NCBI RefSeq assembly: GCF_001499675.1
Contig: NZ_LN609302.1
Span: 1,587,896-1,651,895, forward strand
Reading direction: 5' to 3'
Source: Acetobacter ghanensis
GTDB lineage: Bacteria; Pseudomonadota; Alphaproteobacteria; Acetobacterales; Acetobacteraceae
Length of the DNA: 64,000 nucleotides
Under the pieces are notes generated by a model, which worked only from the letters and a program-made list of their open reading frames with translations, was not told the origin of the DNA and made no database searches. The position numbers and the translations under genes were made by a program. Shown in pieces: positions 46,112 to 56,372 of this stretch (position 1 is its first letter; each line of letters begins with the position of its first letter).

Positions 46112-46414
46112 TTATCGCCTGTCGGCCGGGTTATAAACCGGAGCTTCCAACAATTCAGGAGCTACAACCCCCGTTCCTTTGGCTATTGTGCCTTCAGTTG
46201 GATGCGGTTGTGGTATTTGGGGGGCTGTGGGCCTAACTGGCTGTGAGCGGGCTAGACTGCGGGCATTCAGGGCATCAGTCCTGTCCGATGTGTTGGTCGG
46301 ATCAACAGGTCGGTAGGTTTCTGGTTTTGGCTGGTTGGGTAACGTATCGGCCAGAGCCTGATGAGTGGGCATTGCAAGGCACCCGAGCAGAATCACATAA
46401 AATAATCGGTACAT
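46112..46414 (-). CDS. Small secreted proline-rich hypothetical protein
   Basis: A 100-residue protein from the ATG at 46414, with AAGGA upstream. It has a signal peptide (MYRLFYVILLGCLAMP, cleavage near residue 22). The mature part is rich in P, T and R and looks disordered. The open frame extends to 46531 but that part overlaps the end of the Coq10-like gene. I recognise no family. Confidence 0.5.
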   Translation of the reverse strand: MYRLFYVILLGCLAMPTHQALADTLPNQPKPETYRPVDPTNTSDRTDALNARSLARSQPVRPTAPQIPQPHPTEGTIAKGTGVVAPELLEAPVYNPADRR

Positions 46415-46445
46415 TGTTGGTCCTTTTTTGCTCTGGTGCACTGTG

Positions 46446-46937
46446 TCAGGTCGCTGTTTTTTGTCCCGGAATGCTGGGAGCCGCTGCTGTGGAGCCCTGT
46501 AGGGCCGGAGGGCCATAAACGTCCTTGGCACGTTTGATGAAGGCAGAAACCATCAGACGTGTTGCTTCTGTAAAGACCACGCCGATTGCAGCCTGAAGGA
46601 TGCGTGAGTTGAATTCAAAATCGACAAAAAAATCGACCTGACAACCATTGGCGTGGGGTGTGAACTTCCACACATTGCGAAGGTAGCGGAATGGCCCACG
46701 CTCGTAACGTACCGTAATGGTAGAGGGACGCTCCAATGTGACGCGGGAGGTAAAGCTCTCGCGGAACGGACCGAAGCCGATGGTCAGGTCAGCCACCAGT
46801 TCCGCCTCGGTGCGTGTGCGCAGGCGCGCCGCAACACACCAAGGTAGAAAAGCCGGATAGTGAGCCACATCTGCAACCAGATCAAAAATCTGGTCGGGGC
46901 GGTAGGGCAGAACACGCGTCTCTGCGTGTTTAGGCAT
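46446..46937 (-). CDS. RatA/Coq10-like START-domain protein
   Basis: A 163-residue START-fold protein of the Coq10/RatA family. VLPYRPDQIFDLVADVAHYPAFLPWCVAARL at about residues 9-39 is the hallmark, followed by a beta-rich core and a C-terminal helix. Such proteins bind ubiquinone and assist respiration; the RatA toxin name is an E. coli label with uncertain meaning. It overlaps lipA by one base (TAATG), as is common in alphaproteobacteria. Confidence 0.88.
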   Translation of the reverse strand: MPKHAETRVLPYRPDQIFDLVADVAHYPAFLPWCVAARLRTRTEAELVADLTIGFGPFRESFTSRVTLERPSTITVRYERGPFRYLRNVWKFTPHANGCQVDFFVDFEFNSRILQAAIGVVFTEATRLMVSAFIKRAKDVYGPPALQGSTAAAPSIPGQKTAT

Positions 46938-47911
46938 TACTGAGCCTCCTTCAGGCGTTTATTGCGTGCTTCGCGGAGTTGGGCAAAATCCGTATCGGCA
47001 TGGTATGAGGACCGTGTAAGAGGGCTTGCGCTAACTTGCAAAAAGCCTTTTACGCGCGCCATGGTTCCATAGTCCTCAAATTCGTCAGGGGTCACAAAGC
47101 GCGCAACGGCAGCGTGCTTGACCGTGGGCTGCAAATACTGCCCCATGGTAATAAAATCCACATCAGCAATGCGCAGATCATCCATGACCTGAGCGAGTTC
47201 CATTTTCTCTTCCCCCAGCCCCAGCATCAGGCCGGACTTGGTGAAGATGGATGGATCCATCTGTTTGACGCGGTCCAGCAAACGCATGGACTGATAGTAG
47301 CGTGCACCGGGGCGAATGGTGGGATAAAGCCGAGGCACGGTTTCCAGATTATGGTTGAACACATCCGGGCGTGCTGCCACCACAACCTCTAGCGCTTTGT
47401 CCTTACGCAAGAAGTCAGGGGTCAGGATTTCAATGGTCGTGGTGGGAGATGTCGTACGGATGGCCTGAATAACACGGGCAAAGTGTAACGCTCCGCCATC
47501 AGTCAGGTCGTCACGGTCCACAGAGGTAATGACCACATGGCGGAGCCCCAGCTTGGCTACGGCTTCAGCCACGCGTTCTGGCTCACCCTCATCCAGTGGT
47601 TTGGGCAGGCCTGTGCTGACATTGCAGAATGCACAGGCGCGGGTGCAGATTTCCCCCATGATCATCATGGTGGCATGGCGCTGCGACCAGCACTCTCCAA
47701 TGTTTGGGCAGGCAGCTTCCTCACAGACGGTGACAAGCTTATTGTCACGCATGAGGGAGCGTGTTTCGTGGTAAATCGGGTGGTTGGGCGCTCTGACGCG
47801 TATCCACTCAGGCTTGCGGGCAATGGGATTGTCCGGCCGATGAGCTTTTTCCGGATGTCTTATCCGGCTTGTCCCACCTTTACGATGATCAATCTCGACA
47901 CGAGTAGACAT
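46937..47911 (-). CDS. lipA: LipA: lipoyl synthase
   Basis: Radical-SAM enzyme that inserts two sulfur atoms into octanoyl groups on lipoyl domains such as those of PdhB and PdhC. The 324-residue protein has the auxiliary-cluster cysteines in [12 protein letters not shown] near 63-74 and the radical-SAM motif CTRACAFC near 89-96. It follows the pdh genes on the same strand with a 140-base gap, linking lipoate supply to PDH. Confidence 0.97.
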   Translation of the reverse strand: MSTRVEIDHRKGGTSRIRHPEKAHRPDNPIARKPEWIRVRAPNHPIYHETRSLMRDNKLVTVCEEAACPNIGECWSQRHATMMIMGEICTRACAFCNVSTGLPKPLDEGEPERVAEAVAKLGLRHVVITSVDRDDLTDGGALHFARVIQAIRTTSPTTTIEILTPDFLRKDKALEVVVAARPDVFNHNLETVPRLYPTIRPGARYYQSMRLLDRVKQMDPSIFTKSGLMLGLGEEKMELAQVMDDLRIADVDFITMGQYLQPTVKHAAVARFVTPDEFEDYGTMARVKGFLQVSASPLTRSSYHADTDFAQLREARNKRLKEAQ

Positions 47912-48051
47912 GACTTTGCCCGTTTTTACCCAAAGAGTTCAGACAGAACTGGAACGCCCCTGTTCACACGTCAAGGCGTGAAGAGACAATGACGGTGGAA
48001 GCGGCATCAAACTCTAGAGATCAAGGCCACTCCCACCAACAGAGCAAGGGG

Positions 48052-49464
48052 CTAGAAGTGCAAGGCGCCGTCATAGGCAGCCAGAACCGCCTCATGCATG
48101 GACTCAGAAATGGTGGGATGCGGGAAAATGGTTTCCGCCAGTTCCGCTTCTGTCAGCTCAGCTGTGCGGGCAATAACATATCCCTGAATCATTTCGGTCA
48201 CTTCTGCCCCAATCATATGGGCGCCAAGCAGTTCGCCGGTTGCTGCGTCAAAAACGGTTTTGATCAGCCCATCCGGTTCGCCCATAGCCAACGCTTTACC
48301 ATTGGCAAGAAGCGGGAATTTGCCAACGCGCACCTTATAACCGGCATCCTTTGCCTTGGCTTCCGTATAGCCGACGGAGGCAATCTGGGGACGGCAATAG
48401 GTGCAGCCGGGAATTTTGGTTGGGTCAATGGGATGGACCGCCCTGCCCGCTATGGCTTCTATGCACATAACGGCTTCGTGGCTGGCTTTGTGGGCTAGCC
48501 AAGGGGCACCTGCCAGATCGCCAATGGCGTAAACGCCCGGCTCCCCCGTCCGGCACAGGGCATCTGTAACCACATGGGTCCGGTCAACCTGAATTTTGGT
48601 CCCTTCCAGCCCAATGTTTTCAACATTCCCTACAATGCCAACTGCCGAGATGACCCGGTCGGCAACAAGGGTATCGGTTTTGTCATTGAGTGTGACTGGG
48701 ATAGTGACTTCCGTTGCCGTTTTTTGCAACGCGCCAACTTTCGCGCCTGTCAGAACGCGAATGCCCTGCTTTTCGAAGGCTTTGCGTGCAAGTTGGCTGA
48801 TTTCTTCATCTTCTACAGGCAGAATGCGGTCTGCAACTTCTACCAGTGTCACATCCGAACCCATGTTACGGTAGAAGGATGCAAATTCTGTGCCAATGGC
48901 GCCAGAACCAATAACGACAAGCCGCTTTGGCAGCTCTTCTGGAACAAGGGCTTCCTTGTAGGACCACACAAACTTGCCATCCGGTTCAAGGCCAGGCAGC
49001 ACGCGCGCGCGCGCACCAGTTGCCAGAATAACGTGTTGCGCCGTCAGAGTGGTAGGATTTGCACCATCTTTTGTAACAAGAACCTTACGTCGACCATTGG
49101 CCGATGTGCCATCCAGTTTGCCAAAGCCATTAAAGACTGGAACTTTGGCTTTTTTCAGCAGGTGCGCAACGCCGCTGGCAAGCTGTTTGGATACGGCGCG
49201 AGACCGGGCAATGATTTTTTTAAAATCAAAGCTTACGCCCTCGGCCTTGAACCCATAGGCTGGCAGGTCATGCAGTAGATGGTTGATTTCCGATGCCCGG
49301 AGGAGCGCCTTGGTGGGGATACACCCCCAGTTAAGGCAGATACCACCGAGGTGCTGGGCTTCAACGACCGCTACAGAGAGTTTAAGCTGTGCAGCGCGCA
49401 GGGCGGCCACATAACCACCCGGTCCACCACCAATGACGATAACGTCAAAATCTGTCTGGCTCAT
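48052..49464 (-). CDS. lpdA: Lpd: dihydrolipoyl dehydrogenase (E3)
   Basis: FAD/NAD flavoprotein that reoxidises dihydrolipoyl groups in PDH. The 470-residue protein (ATG at 49464) opens with VIVIGGGPGGYVAALRAAQL, and the redox disulfide is in GGICLNWGCIPTK near 37-50. A second NAD-binding motif (VVIGSGAIGTEFA) is near 178 and the C-terminal HPTISE near 450 gives the catalytic His/Glu. It follows pdhC by 30 bases. Confidence 0.96.
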   Translation of the reverse strand: MSQTDFDVIVIGGGPGGYVAALRAAQLKLSVAVVEAQHLGGICLNWGCIPTKALLRASEINHLLHDLPAYGFKAEGVSFDFKKIIARSRAVSKQLASGVAHLLKKAKVPVFNGFGKLDGTSANGRRKVLVTKDGANPTTLTAQHVILATGARARVLPGLEPDGKFVWSYKEALVPEELPKRLVVIGSGAIGTEFASFYRNMGSDVTLVEVADRILPVEDEEISQLARKAFEKQGIRVLTGAKVGALQKTATEVTIPVTLNDKTDTLVADRVISAVGIVGNVENIGLEGTKIQVDRTHVVTDALCRTGEPGVYAIGDLAGAPWLAHKASHEAVMCIEAIAGRAVHPIDPTKIPGCTYCRPQIASVGYTEAKAKDAGYKVRVGKFPLLANGKALAMGEPDGLIKTVFDAATGELLGAHMIGAEVTEMIQGYVIARTAELTEAELAETIFPHPTISESMHEAVLAAYDGALHF

Positions 49465-49494
49465 GGTGCCAAATTTCTCCCGCAAAAAGCCGCG

Positions 49495-50733
49495 TTACAC
49501 AACAAGAGCCAGAGGCGCCTGCACAATGGAGCGGAAAGCAGACAGCCACTTGGCGGCTGTGGCTCCATCCACTGCACGATGATCGACCGAGAGCGTAACT
49601 GTCATGACGGTTGCGATTTTAATTTCATCACCGCTCACAACAGGCTGACGCTTGCCAGCCGCAATGGCCAGAATGGCCGCCTGCGGCGGATTGACGATGG
49701 CTGCAAATTCCTTAACGCCAAACATACCCATGTTGGAGACAGAGAAAGTTCCACCCTGAAATTCTTCAGGTTTCAGTTTGCCAGCTCTGGCACGCGCAAC
49801 CAGCCCTTTGGCTTCCTGACTGATCTGCTTCAGGCTTTTACGGTCAGCGGCACGGACGATGGGGGTAATCAACCCGTCATCAAGGGAAACGGCAACGGAA
49901 ATATCCGCATCGTCATGCAGGATCATGCCTTCTTCCGTAAAGGAGGCGTTCACTTCTGGAACCTGCTTGAGTGCAAGGGCGGATGCCTTGATCAGCATGT
50001 CATTCACGGACAGTTTGAATGCGTCAGGTCCTTCATTGTCGGACAACGCATTGAGCTGTGACCGTAGAGCCATAAGGGCATCCAGTTCTACATCCATGGA
50101 GACATAGAAGTGGGGAATGGTGGCCTTGGACTCACTTAACCGACGGGCAATGACCTTGCGCATGGTAGAATGCGGGATCAGACGGCTGCTACCGGCAGAA
50201 GGTGCAGCCGATGCTGGTTGCTGCACGGCGGTTTTTGTAGCTTCGGCGGCTTCCACATCGCGTTTGACAATGCGACCGTTGGGGCCTGTTCCTTTGATGG
50301 AGGAAAGGTCCACACCTTTGGAAGCCGCAATACGGCGCGCTAGAGGGGAGGCAACAATCCGGTTTACCGGACGAGATGCCTGAGGCGTCGCAGCCTGCGG
50401 TTTAGGCGCATCCGCCGTTACGACCGGAGCTGCTGTGGACGCGGCCGCTGCGGTGGTAGGAGAGGACGGAGCTTTTTCTGGCACAGCCTCTCCTTCTTCT
50501 ACCATAATGGCGATGGGTGTATTGACCGCAATACCTTCCGTTCCTTCTGGAACCAGAATGCGGCCAAAAATACCTTCCTCAATGGCTTCTACTTCCATTG
50601 TGGCCTTGTCGGTCTCGATCTCGGCCAGAACATCACCATTGCTGACCGTATCGCCCTCTTTTTTCAGCCAGCGGGCAATCTTGCCCTCTGTCATGGTGGG
50701 AGAGAGGGCGGGCATCAGAATTTCAGTTGCCAT
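49495..50733 (-). CDS. pdhC: PdhC: dihydrolipoamide acetyltransferase (E2)
   Basis: The E2 core of pyruvate dehydrogenase, 412 residues. One lipoyl domain (about 1-80, with the lipoylated lysine in ETDKATM), a Pro/Ala linker, a peripheral subunit-binding domain (about 127-165, ASPLARRIAASKGVDLSSIKG) and the catalytic domain with VDHRAVDGATAAKW near 390. Its lipoyl domain is almost the same as that of PdhB. Confidence 0.96.
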   Translation of the reverse strand: MATEILMPALSPTMTEGKIARWLKKEGDTVSNGDVLAEIETDKATMEVEAIEEGIFGRILVPEGTEGIAVNTPIAIMVEEGEAVPEKAPSSPTTAAAASTAAPVVTADAPKPQAATPQASRPVNRIVASPLARRIAASKGVDLSSIKGTGPNGRIVKRDVEAAEATKTAVQQPASAAPSAGSSRLIPHSTMRKVIARRLSESKATIPHFYVSMDVELDALMALRSQLNALSDNEGPDAFKLSVNDMLIKASALALKQVPEVNASFTEEGMILHDDADISVAVSLDDGLITPIVRAADRKSLKQISQEAKGLVARARAGKLKPEEFQGGTFSVSNMGMFGVKEFAAIVNPPQAAILAIAAGKRQPVVSGDEIKIATVMTVTLSVDHRAVDGATAAKWLSAFRSIVQAPLALVV

Positions 50734-50744
50734 CTTTCAACACC

Positions 50745-52106
50745 TCAGATCAGGCTGCGCACGGCTTTAACAACGTGCTCGGGCTGTGGGAGGGCCAGTT
50801 TTTCCAGATTAGCGGCAAACGGCATGGGCACATCCACGCCAGCCACACGTACTGGCGGTGCATCCAGCCAGTCAAAGGCATGTTCAATAACCTGCATGGC
50901 AACTTCAGCGCCAATGCCAGCAAATGGCCAGCCTTCTTCCACGGTAACGAGGCGGCTGGTTTTTTTGACACTGTTGACGATGGTCGCAGTGTCCAGCGGC
51001 CGAATGGTACGCAGGTTGATGACTTCCGCCTCAATGCCCTGTTTGGCAAGTTCGGCTGCGGCATCCAGCGCCGTGCCAACAGCAATGGAGAAGGCGACAA
51101 TGGTGACATCCGAGCCTGCCCGCTCAATTTTGGCTTTACCAATAGGCAGAATGAAATCCTCATCAACCGGGCAAGCGAATTTTTGCCCGTAAAGAATTTC
51201 ATTTTCCAAAAAGACAACCGGGTTCGGGTCTCGGATCGCAGCCCGCAGAAGGCCTTTGGCATCTGCAGCAGACCAAGGGGTGATAACTTTAAGCCCCGGT
51301 ACGTGGCCATACCAGCTTGCATAACACTGCGAATGTTGGGCCCCCACACGGGCCGCTGCTCCGTTGGGACCGCGGAACACAATGGGGCACCCCATCTGCC
51401 CGCCAGACATGTACAGTGTTTTGGCCGCGGAATTGATAATGTGGTCAATAGCCTGCATGGCAAAGTTCATGGTCATGAACTCTACAACGGGCTTGAGGCC
51501 AGTCAGTGCCGCCCCGACTGCCATACCCGTAAAACCGTGTTCGGTAATGGGCATGTCAAGAACGCGCTTGTCACCAAACTCCTGCAATAGCCCCTGAGAG
51601 ATTTTGTAAGCGCCCTGATACTCGGCAACTTCCTCACCCAGCAGGAACACGTCGGGATCACGCCGCAATTCGGCCGCCATGGCATCCCGCAGAGCCTCGC
51701 GCACAGTGATTTCACGCGTTTCGCCCCAGTTACGCTCTGGTTCAGGGAGAGCATCAGCTATGGGAGCGGCAGGCACGCTGGAAGGGGTGATGGTATCGCC
51801 TTTGGGTGCCTCTGCCGGAGTGTTGGCCACTGGCTGGCTGGCTACGCTATCAGGCACAGCCTCGCCATCTTCCACCATAATGGCGATGGGCGTGTTAACG
51901 GCAATGCCTTCAACCCCTTCGGGGATCAGTATGCGGCCAAGAATACCTTCTTCAATGGCTTCAATTTCCATTGTCGCCTTGTCTGTTTCGATTTCAGCCA
52001 GAACATCACCGCCAGTAACGGTATCGCCTTCCTTTTTCACCCAGCGGGCAAGCTTGCCTTCTGTCATGGTGGGAGAAAGGGCGGGCATCAAAATTTCAGT
52101 CGCCAT
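50745..52106 (-). CDS. pdhB: PdhB: pyruvate dehydrogenase E1 beta with an N-terminal lipoyl domain
   Basis: The E1 beta subunit (453 residues). Residues 1-80 form a lipoyl domain (lysine in ETDKATM), a Ser/Pro/Ala linker follows, and the transketolase-like beta core starts near 130 ([15 protein letters not shown]). The lipoyl-E1-beta fusion is known from other alphaproteobacteria. It overlaps neither neighbour: pdhA ends 6 bases before, pdhC starts 11 bases after. Confidence 0.96.
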   Translation of the reverse strand: MATEILMPALSPTMTEGKLARWVKKEGDTVTGGDVLAEIETDKATMEIEAIEEGILGRILIPEGVEGIAVNTPIAIMVEDGEAVPDSVASQPVANTPAEAPKGDTITPSSVPAAPIADALPEPERNWGETREITVREALRDAMAAELRRDPDVFLLGEEVAEYQGAYKISQGLLQEFGDKRVLDMPITEHGFTGMAVGAALTGLKPVVEFMTMNFAMQAIDHIINSAAKTLYMSGGQMGCPIVFRGPNGAAARVGAQHSQCYASWYGHVPGLKVITPWSAADAKGLLRAAIRDPNPVVFLENEILYGQKFACPVDEDFILPIGKAKIERAGSDVTIVAFSIAVGTALDAAAELAKQGIEAEVINLRTIRPLDTATIVNSVKKTSRLVTVEEGWPFAGIGAEVAMQVIEHAFDWLDAPPVRVAGVDVPMPFAANLEKLALPQPEHVVKAVRSLI

Positions 52107-52112
52107 AATTGC

Positions 52113-53123
52113 TCAGGCCTCCAGCACAACGTCCGTATAAAGTTCAGATGGATCAGGTTCCGGGCTGGTCTGCGCGAATTCGGCTGAGTCGTTCACGACG
52201 GCTTTAATTTCGGCTTCCATAGCTTTTAGCGTGGCTTCTTCAACCCCGGCATCAAGAAGGATGTGTTTGACATGTTCGATCGGATCGCGCGTTTTGCGAA
52301 CGTGATCGACCTCTTCACGCGTGCGGTATTTTGCAGGATCGGACATGGAGTGACCACGGTAGCGGTAGGTCATCATTTCCAGAATGTAGGGGCCTTTTCC
52401 TGCCCGGCAATGCGCTACAGCCTCGGCCGCGGCTTCATGCACGGCGGCAACGTCCATACCGTCCACCTGTCGGCCGGGAATGCCCCATGGTTCGCCATTT
52501 TTATACAGCTCGTGTGAGGCCGAGGCGCGTTCAATCGCCGTTCCCATGCCGTATTTGTTGTTTTCAATTACAAAGATACACGGCAGCTTATGCAGGGCGG
52601 CGAGATTGAAGCTTTCGTAAACCTGCCCCTGCCCGGCTGCGCCATCGCCAAAGTAGGCTACAGCGACTTCGTCTGTTCCACGATATTTGTTGGCAAATGC
52701 CAGCCCGATGCCCAGAGCAACCTGAGCGCCAACAATGCCATGACCACCATAAAAGTTCTTCTCGCGCGAGAACATGTGCATGGAGCCACCCTTGCCGCGT
52801 GAGTAACCCGTAGCGCGTCCGGTCAGTTCTGCCATAACGCCACGTGGGGTCATACCGGCAACAAGCATCTGCCCATGGTCACGGTAGGAGGTGATAAGTT
52901 TATCCCCGTCCTTCAGACACATCTGAATGCCTACCACAACAGCTTCCTGCCCGATGTAAAGGTGGCAGAACCCACCGATCAGGCCCATGCCATAAAGCTG
53001 CCCAGCTTTTTCTTCAAAACGACGGATCAGCAGCATATCGTGGTAAGCCGTCAGAAACTGCTCCCGCGTCAGTGATGGACCATTGCCACCAACTGCGCCG
53101 ACCTGCTCAGATGTTGTTTCCAT
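52113..53123 (-). CDS. pdhA: PdhA: pyruvate dehydrogenase E1 alpha
   Basis: Thiamine-diphosphate-dependent E1 alpha, 336 residues from the ATG at 53123, which has GAGGG upstream. The frame is open to 53249, but the extra part is not family-like and overlaps the leader. Visible motifs are LIRRFEEKAGQLY near 32, the TPP-binding GDGAAGQGQVYESFN near 170-184 and the YRYRGHSMSDP phosphorylation-loop-like region near 270. It starts the pdhA-pdhB-pdhC-lpd operon. Confidence 0.96.
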   Translation of the reverse strand: METTSEQVGAVGGNGPSLTREQFLTAYHDMLLIRRFEEKAGQLYGMGLIGGFCHLYIGQEAVVVGIQMCLKDGDKLITSYRDHGQMLVAGMTPRGVMAELTGRATGYSRGKGGSMHMFSREKNFYGGHGIVGAQVALGIGLAFANKYRGTDEVAVAYFGDGAAGQGQVYESFNLAALHKLPCIFVIENNKYGMGTAIERASASHELYKNGEPWGIPGRQVDGMDVAAVHEAAAEAVAHCRAGKGPYILEMMTYRYRGHSMSDPAKYRTREEVDHVRKTRDPIEHVKHILLDAGVEEATLKAMEAEIKAVVNDSAEFAQTSPEPDPSELYTDVVLEA

Positions 53124-53221
53124 GTATGGACCCTCTACGATACATAGGTAAATGCGTCTTAAACGTAATGTCTTGGCGGCCAGAGGACTGGTCGGTCCGA
53201 GCATTTTATCTTGTTTTGTAT

Positions 53222-53250
53222 AAAAAAGGATGCCGTCTAGCTGGGGCACC
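53222..53250 (-). terminator. Intrinsic terminator after moaC
   Basis: On the minus strand a GGTGCC/GGCATCC stem with one bulged T (53245-53250 with 53228-53234) is followed by TTTTTT. It lies at the moaC stop and before pdhA, so it separates the trp-moaC and pdh operons. Confidence 0.7.
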
Positions 53251-53254
53251 TTAA

Positions 53255-53731
53255 TTATTTGGCGTTATATTCTCCCGATCTGCCACCGCTTTTGTGTTGT
53301 AGCCGGATATTGTCCACGCGCATTCCGCGGTCAACGGCCTTGCACATGTCATAGATCGTAAGTGCCGCGGCAGACACAGCCGTTAACGCCTCCATTTCTA
53401 CGCCGGTTGCGTCTCTTGTTGTAACAGTCGCGATGATCTCGATTTTGTCATCTGCGCCAATTAAATCAACAGTGACGGATGTCAGACGCAGGGGGTGGCA
53501 TAGAGGGATAATGTCAGCCGTTTTTTTGGACGCCATAATGCCAGCAATCCGCGCTGTTGCCAGCACATCCCCTTTTGGCATGGAGCCGGAGAGGATCAGG
53601 TCCAGAGTGCTGGGGTGCATATGCACCTCAGCCGCCGCAACAGCCTTGCGAAATGTCTCATCCTTACCAGATACATCCACCATATGGGCGTGTCCGGCAG
53701 CATTCAGGTGGGTTAACGGCTGTTCGGTCAC
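53255..53731 (-). CDS. moaC: MoaC: cyclic pyranopterin monophosphate synthase
   Basis: Second enzyme of molybdenum cofactor synthesis, 158 residues. [20 protein letters not shown] near 17, [28 protein letters not shown] near 53-80 and [25 protein letters not shown] near 109-133 are the family core. It begins one base after the trpC stop. No other moa gene is in the window. Confidence 0.95.
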   Translation of the reverse strand: MTEQPLTHLNAAGHAHMVDVSGKDETFRKAVAAAEVHMHPSTLDLILSGSMPKGDVLATARIAGIMASKKTADIIPLCHPLRLTSVTVDLIGADDKIEIIATVTTRDATGVEMEALTAVSAAALTIYDMCKAVDRGMRVDNIRLQHKSGGRSGEYNAK

Positions 53732-53732
53732 G

Positions 53733-54599
53733 TTACTTCAGTCCGAGCAGAGTACGTGCGGCTTCACCTGGGTCAGGCTGACGGAGCAGGGTTTCGCCAA
53801 CCAGAAAGCCCGTTACACCAATAGACGCAAGCTGGGCGATTTCCGCGTGGGTTTTAATCCCGCTTTCGGAGATGATAATCCTATCCGGCGGCACCAGCGG
53901 AGCCAACTGGCGGGTGGTGTTAATGTCCGTTGTCAGGGTCTTCAGGTTGCGGTTGTTAATGCCTATCAGGAACGTATCCAGCGCCAGAGCGCGGTTCAGT
54001 TCTTCCTCATCATGCACTTCCACTAGCACGTCCATGTCCAGACCTTTGGCATGGTCCACCAGTTCCAACGCCATTTCATCTGTTAGAATGGACATGATCA
54101 GCAAAATACAATCTGCCCCAATCATGCGGCTTTCATAGACCTGCCATGGGTCTAGAATGAAGTCCTTGCGCAGCACGGGCAGCGAGCAGGCAGCCCGTGC
54201 CGTTGCCAGATCCTCATTTGCTCCATGGAAGCAGGAACTTTCCGTCAGCACGGAAATGCAGGCAGCACCAGCCTGCTCGTAGGCAAGGGCAATACGTGCC
54301 GGGTCGTAGTCTTCCTGTAGGATGCCAGCAGAAGGAGAGGCTTTTTTGATCTCGGCAATCAGACCGACTGCACGGTCTGCGGCTTTTTCCTTCAGGGCAC
54401 GACCAAAACCGCGTGGTGCTTCTTTGGTTTCCTGCGCTTTGGCTACAACTTCCTTCAGGGGGTGTAGCGTGGAGCGGTGTTCCACTTCCAGCCGTGTCCG
54501 TGCGCAGATGCGGGAGAGAACATCTGGTAGTTCATCAACCTTGCAGTCAGGTGTGACAGCAGAGGCAGCTACAGTGGACGTGGAGGATGTATCGTTCAT
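53733..54599 (-). CDS. trpC: TrpC: indole-3-glycerol phosphate synthase
   Basis: Converts CdRP to indole-glycerol phosphate. The 288-residue TIM barrel has [13 protein letters not shown] near residue 78, the catalytic lysine in LRKDFILD near 143, and ISESGI near 240. About 25 extra N-terminal residues rich in S, T and A precede the usual start. Monofunctional (no fused TrpF). It follows trpD by 17 bases. Confidence 0.95.
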   Translation of the reverse strand: MNDTSSTSTVAASAVTPDCKVDELPDVLSRICARTRLEVEHRSTLHPLKEVVAKAQETKEAPRGFGRALKEKAADRAVGLIAEIKKASPSAGILQEDYDPARIALAYEQAGAACISVLTESSCFHGANEDLATARAACSLPVLRKDFILDPWQVYESRMIGADCILLIMSILTDEMALELVDHAKGLDMDVLVEVHDEEELNRALALDTFLIGINNRNLKTLTTDINTTRQLAPLVPPDRIIISESGIKTHAEIAQLASIGVTGFLVGETLLRQPDPGEAARTLLGLK

Positions 54600-54616
54600 G
54601 ATTGTCCTGTCATGTC

Positions 54617-55726
54617 TCAGGCGTGTGCATCGGAAGACGAAGCACGTAAACCATTAAGCACCGCGAGGGCAGTGCCATTGTCGAGTGAGCGTGCAGCGAT
54701 CGCCACACTGTTCTTGAGGGCGGCTGGATCAATCTGCCCATCCCGCAAGACGGTCTGTTGACCAGCAACATGCAGCGCGAAGGCTGCATTCAGCACAACC
54801 GTATCACGGTATGCACCATGTGCGCCACGCAGGAGTGCTTCCAGAGCCTGCGCATTATGCTGAGCATCCCCCCCCTTAATGGCGGATACGGGGGCGTAGG
54901 GCAAACCCGCCATGCCAGGCTCAATCAGGTAAGGCCGGATATGTCCATTTTCCAGCGCAATAGCCTGTGTTGGGCCTGCCAGCGTTATTTCGTCTATTCC
55001 ACCCTGCTCGTCCTGCGGCTGGCCGCAGACGGTCCATACGCATTCCGAGCCCAAACGAGCCAGAACTTCAGTAACGGGCAGGAGCCAGTCCGTGGAGAAA
55101 ACTCCCATAAGCTGCCGCTTTACGCCTGCAGGATTCACCATTGGCCCAACAAGATTGAACAAGGTGGGCAAGCCTAGCGCCTTTCTGGCTCCTGCGGCGT
55201 GGCGCATGGCCGGATGGTGATGCGGTGCGGCCATAAAGACCACATGGTGCTGCGCAAGCTGTTCGGCAAGTACCTCGGCTTGGGATGAGAGAGGAACGCA
55301 AAGGGCCGCCAGAACATCCGATGCGCCAGAGCGGGAGGAAATGGCTCTGTTCCCATGTTTGGCTACGGGCACACCAAGGGCCGCCAGAACAAAAGCGACA
55401 GCGGTGGAAACATTAAGAGTGCCGTAGTTGTCGCCGCCGGTCCCGCAGACATCAATCGTGTTGTGGGGGGCGTTCGGCACTGGGTACATTCTCTGCCGCA
55501 GAGCGGTTACGGCTCCAAGCAACTCATCCTGCGTTTCGCCCCGTACACGTAGCGCCATCAGAAACGCGGCAATCCGTTCTGGAGGCACATGGCCATCCAT
55601 AATACTGCCAAAAGCTGCTTCAGCCTGTTGGGCGCTTAGCGTTTTTCGTTCCGCAAGGTGCGTCAGAATGGTTGTGAAAAAAACGGCTTCATCCCTGCCG
55701 CTAGCCATACTTCCACGTTCAGGCAT
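54617..55726 (-). CDS. trpD: TrpD: anthranilate phosphoribosyltransferase
   Basis: Joins anthranilate and PRPP. Conserved motifs are [17 protein letters not shown] near residues 92-108, [17 protein letters not shown] near 124 and [11 protein letters not shown] near 190. The start is uncertain: the ATG at 55726 overlaps the trpG end by 8 bases, and another at 55708 is possible. Length from 55726 is 369 residues, slightly longer than usual. Confidence 0.93.
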   Translation of the reverse strand: MPERGSMASGRDEAVFFTTILTHLAERKTLSAQQAEAAFGSIMDGHVPPERIAAFLMALRVRGETQDELLGAVTALRQRMYPVPNAPHNTIDVCGTGGDNYGTLNVSTAVAFVLAALGVPVAKHGNRAISSRSGASDVLAALCVPLSSQAEVLAEQLAQHHVVFMAAPHHHPAMRHAAGARKALGLPTLFNLVGPMVNPAGVKRQLMGVFSTDWLLPVTEVLARLGSECVWTVCGQPQDEQGGIDEITLAGPTQAIALENGHIRPYLIEPGMAGLPYAPVSAIKGGDAQHNAQALEALLRGAHGAYRDTVVLNAAFALHVAGQQTVLRDGQIDPAALKNSVAIAARSLDNGTALAVLNGLRASSSDAHA

Positions 55727-56315
55727 GGACTGTCTCGGCCTTCCATGCGCGCGCATGGTCTAGGAAATTGCGGAGCAGATCATGCCCATGTTCCGAGGCA
55801 ATGCTTTCAGGGTGAAACTGTACGCCCGATATCGGATATACTTTATGCCGCACGCCCATAATAACGCCATCGGCTGTCCATGCTGTGACCTCCAGATCAT
55901 CTGGTATGCTGGTCGGTTCCAAGGTCAGGCTGTGGTAACGTGTGGCATTAAATGGGTTTGGAAGGCCTGCAAAAACATCCGTTCCGTTATGGAAGACAGG
56001 ACTGATTTTGCCGTGCATGGGGGTTGGGGAGCGTACAACTTTGGCCCCGAATACCTGCCCAATGGACTGGTGGCCAAGGCACACCCCAAATACCGGCACC
56101 TTCCCTGCGGCCGCCGCAATCAGGTCACAGCATATCCCTGCTTCGTTGGGGGAGCATGGGCCGGGTGAAAGCACAATGGCGTCTGGGTTAAGGGCCAGTG
56201 CGTCTTCAACACTTAATGTGTCGTTCCGGCGGACATCACAATCTTCGCCCAGTTCACCCAGATAGTGAACGAGATTGAAGGTAAAACTGTCATAATTGTC
56301 GATCAGTAGGATCAT
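55719..56315 (-). CDS. trpG: TrpG: anthranilate synthase glutamine amidotransferase subunit
   Basis: Supplies ammonia to TrpE; it may also serve folate synthesis as PabA. The 198-residue protein shows [19 protein letters not shown] at the start, LSPGPCSP near 52, the nucleophile in [16 protein letters not shown] (C79) and [11 protein letters not shown] near the end. It follows trpE by 57 bases and overlaps trpD. Confidence 0.94.
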   Translation of the reverse strand: MILLIDNYDSFTFNLVHYLGELGEDCDVRRNDTLSVEDALALNPDAIVLSPGPCSPNEAGICCDLIAAAAGKVPVFGVCLGHQSIGQVFGAKVVRSPTPMHGKISPVFHNGTDVFAGLPNPFNATRYHSLTLEPTSIPDDLEVTAWTADGVIMGVRHKVYPISGVQFHPESIASEHGHDLLRNFLDHARAWKAETVHA

Positions 56316-56372
56316 GGCGGAATGATGACCTTTTCGTGCGCACGGGTCAAATGACGTGAAGGAAAGGCGTGT

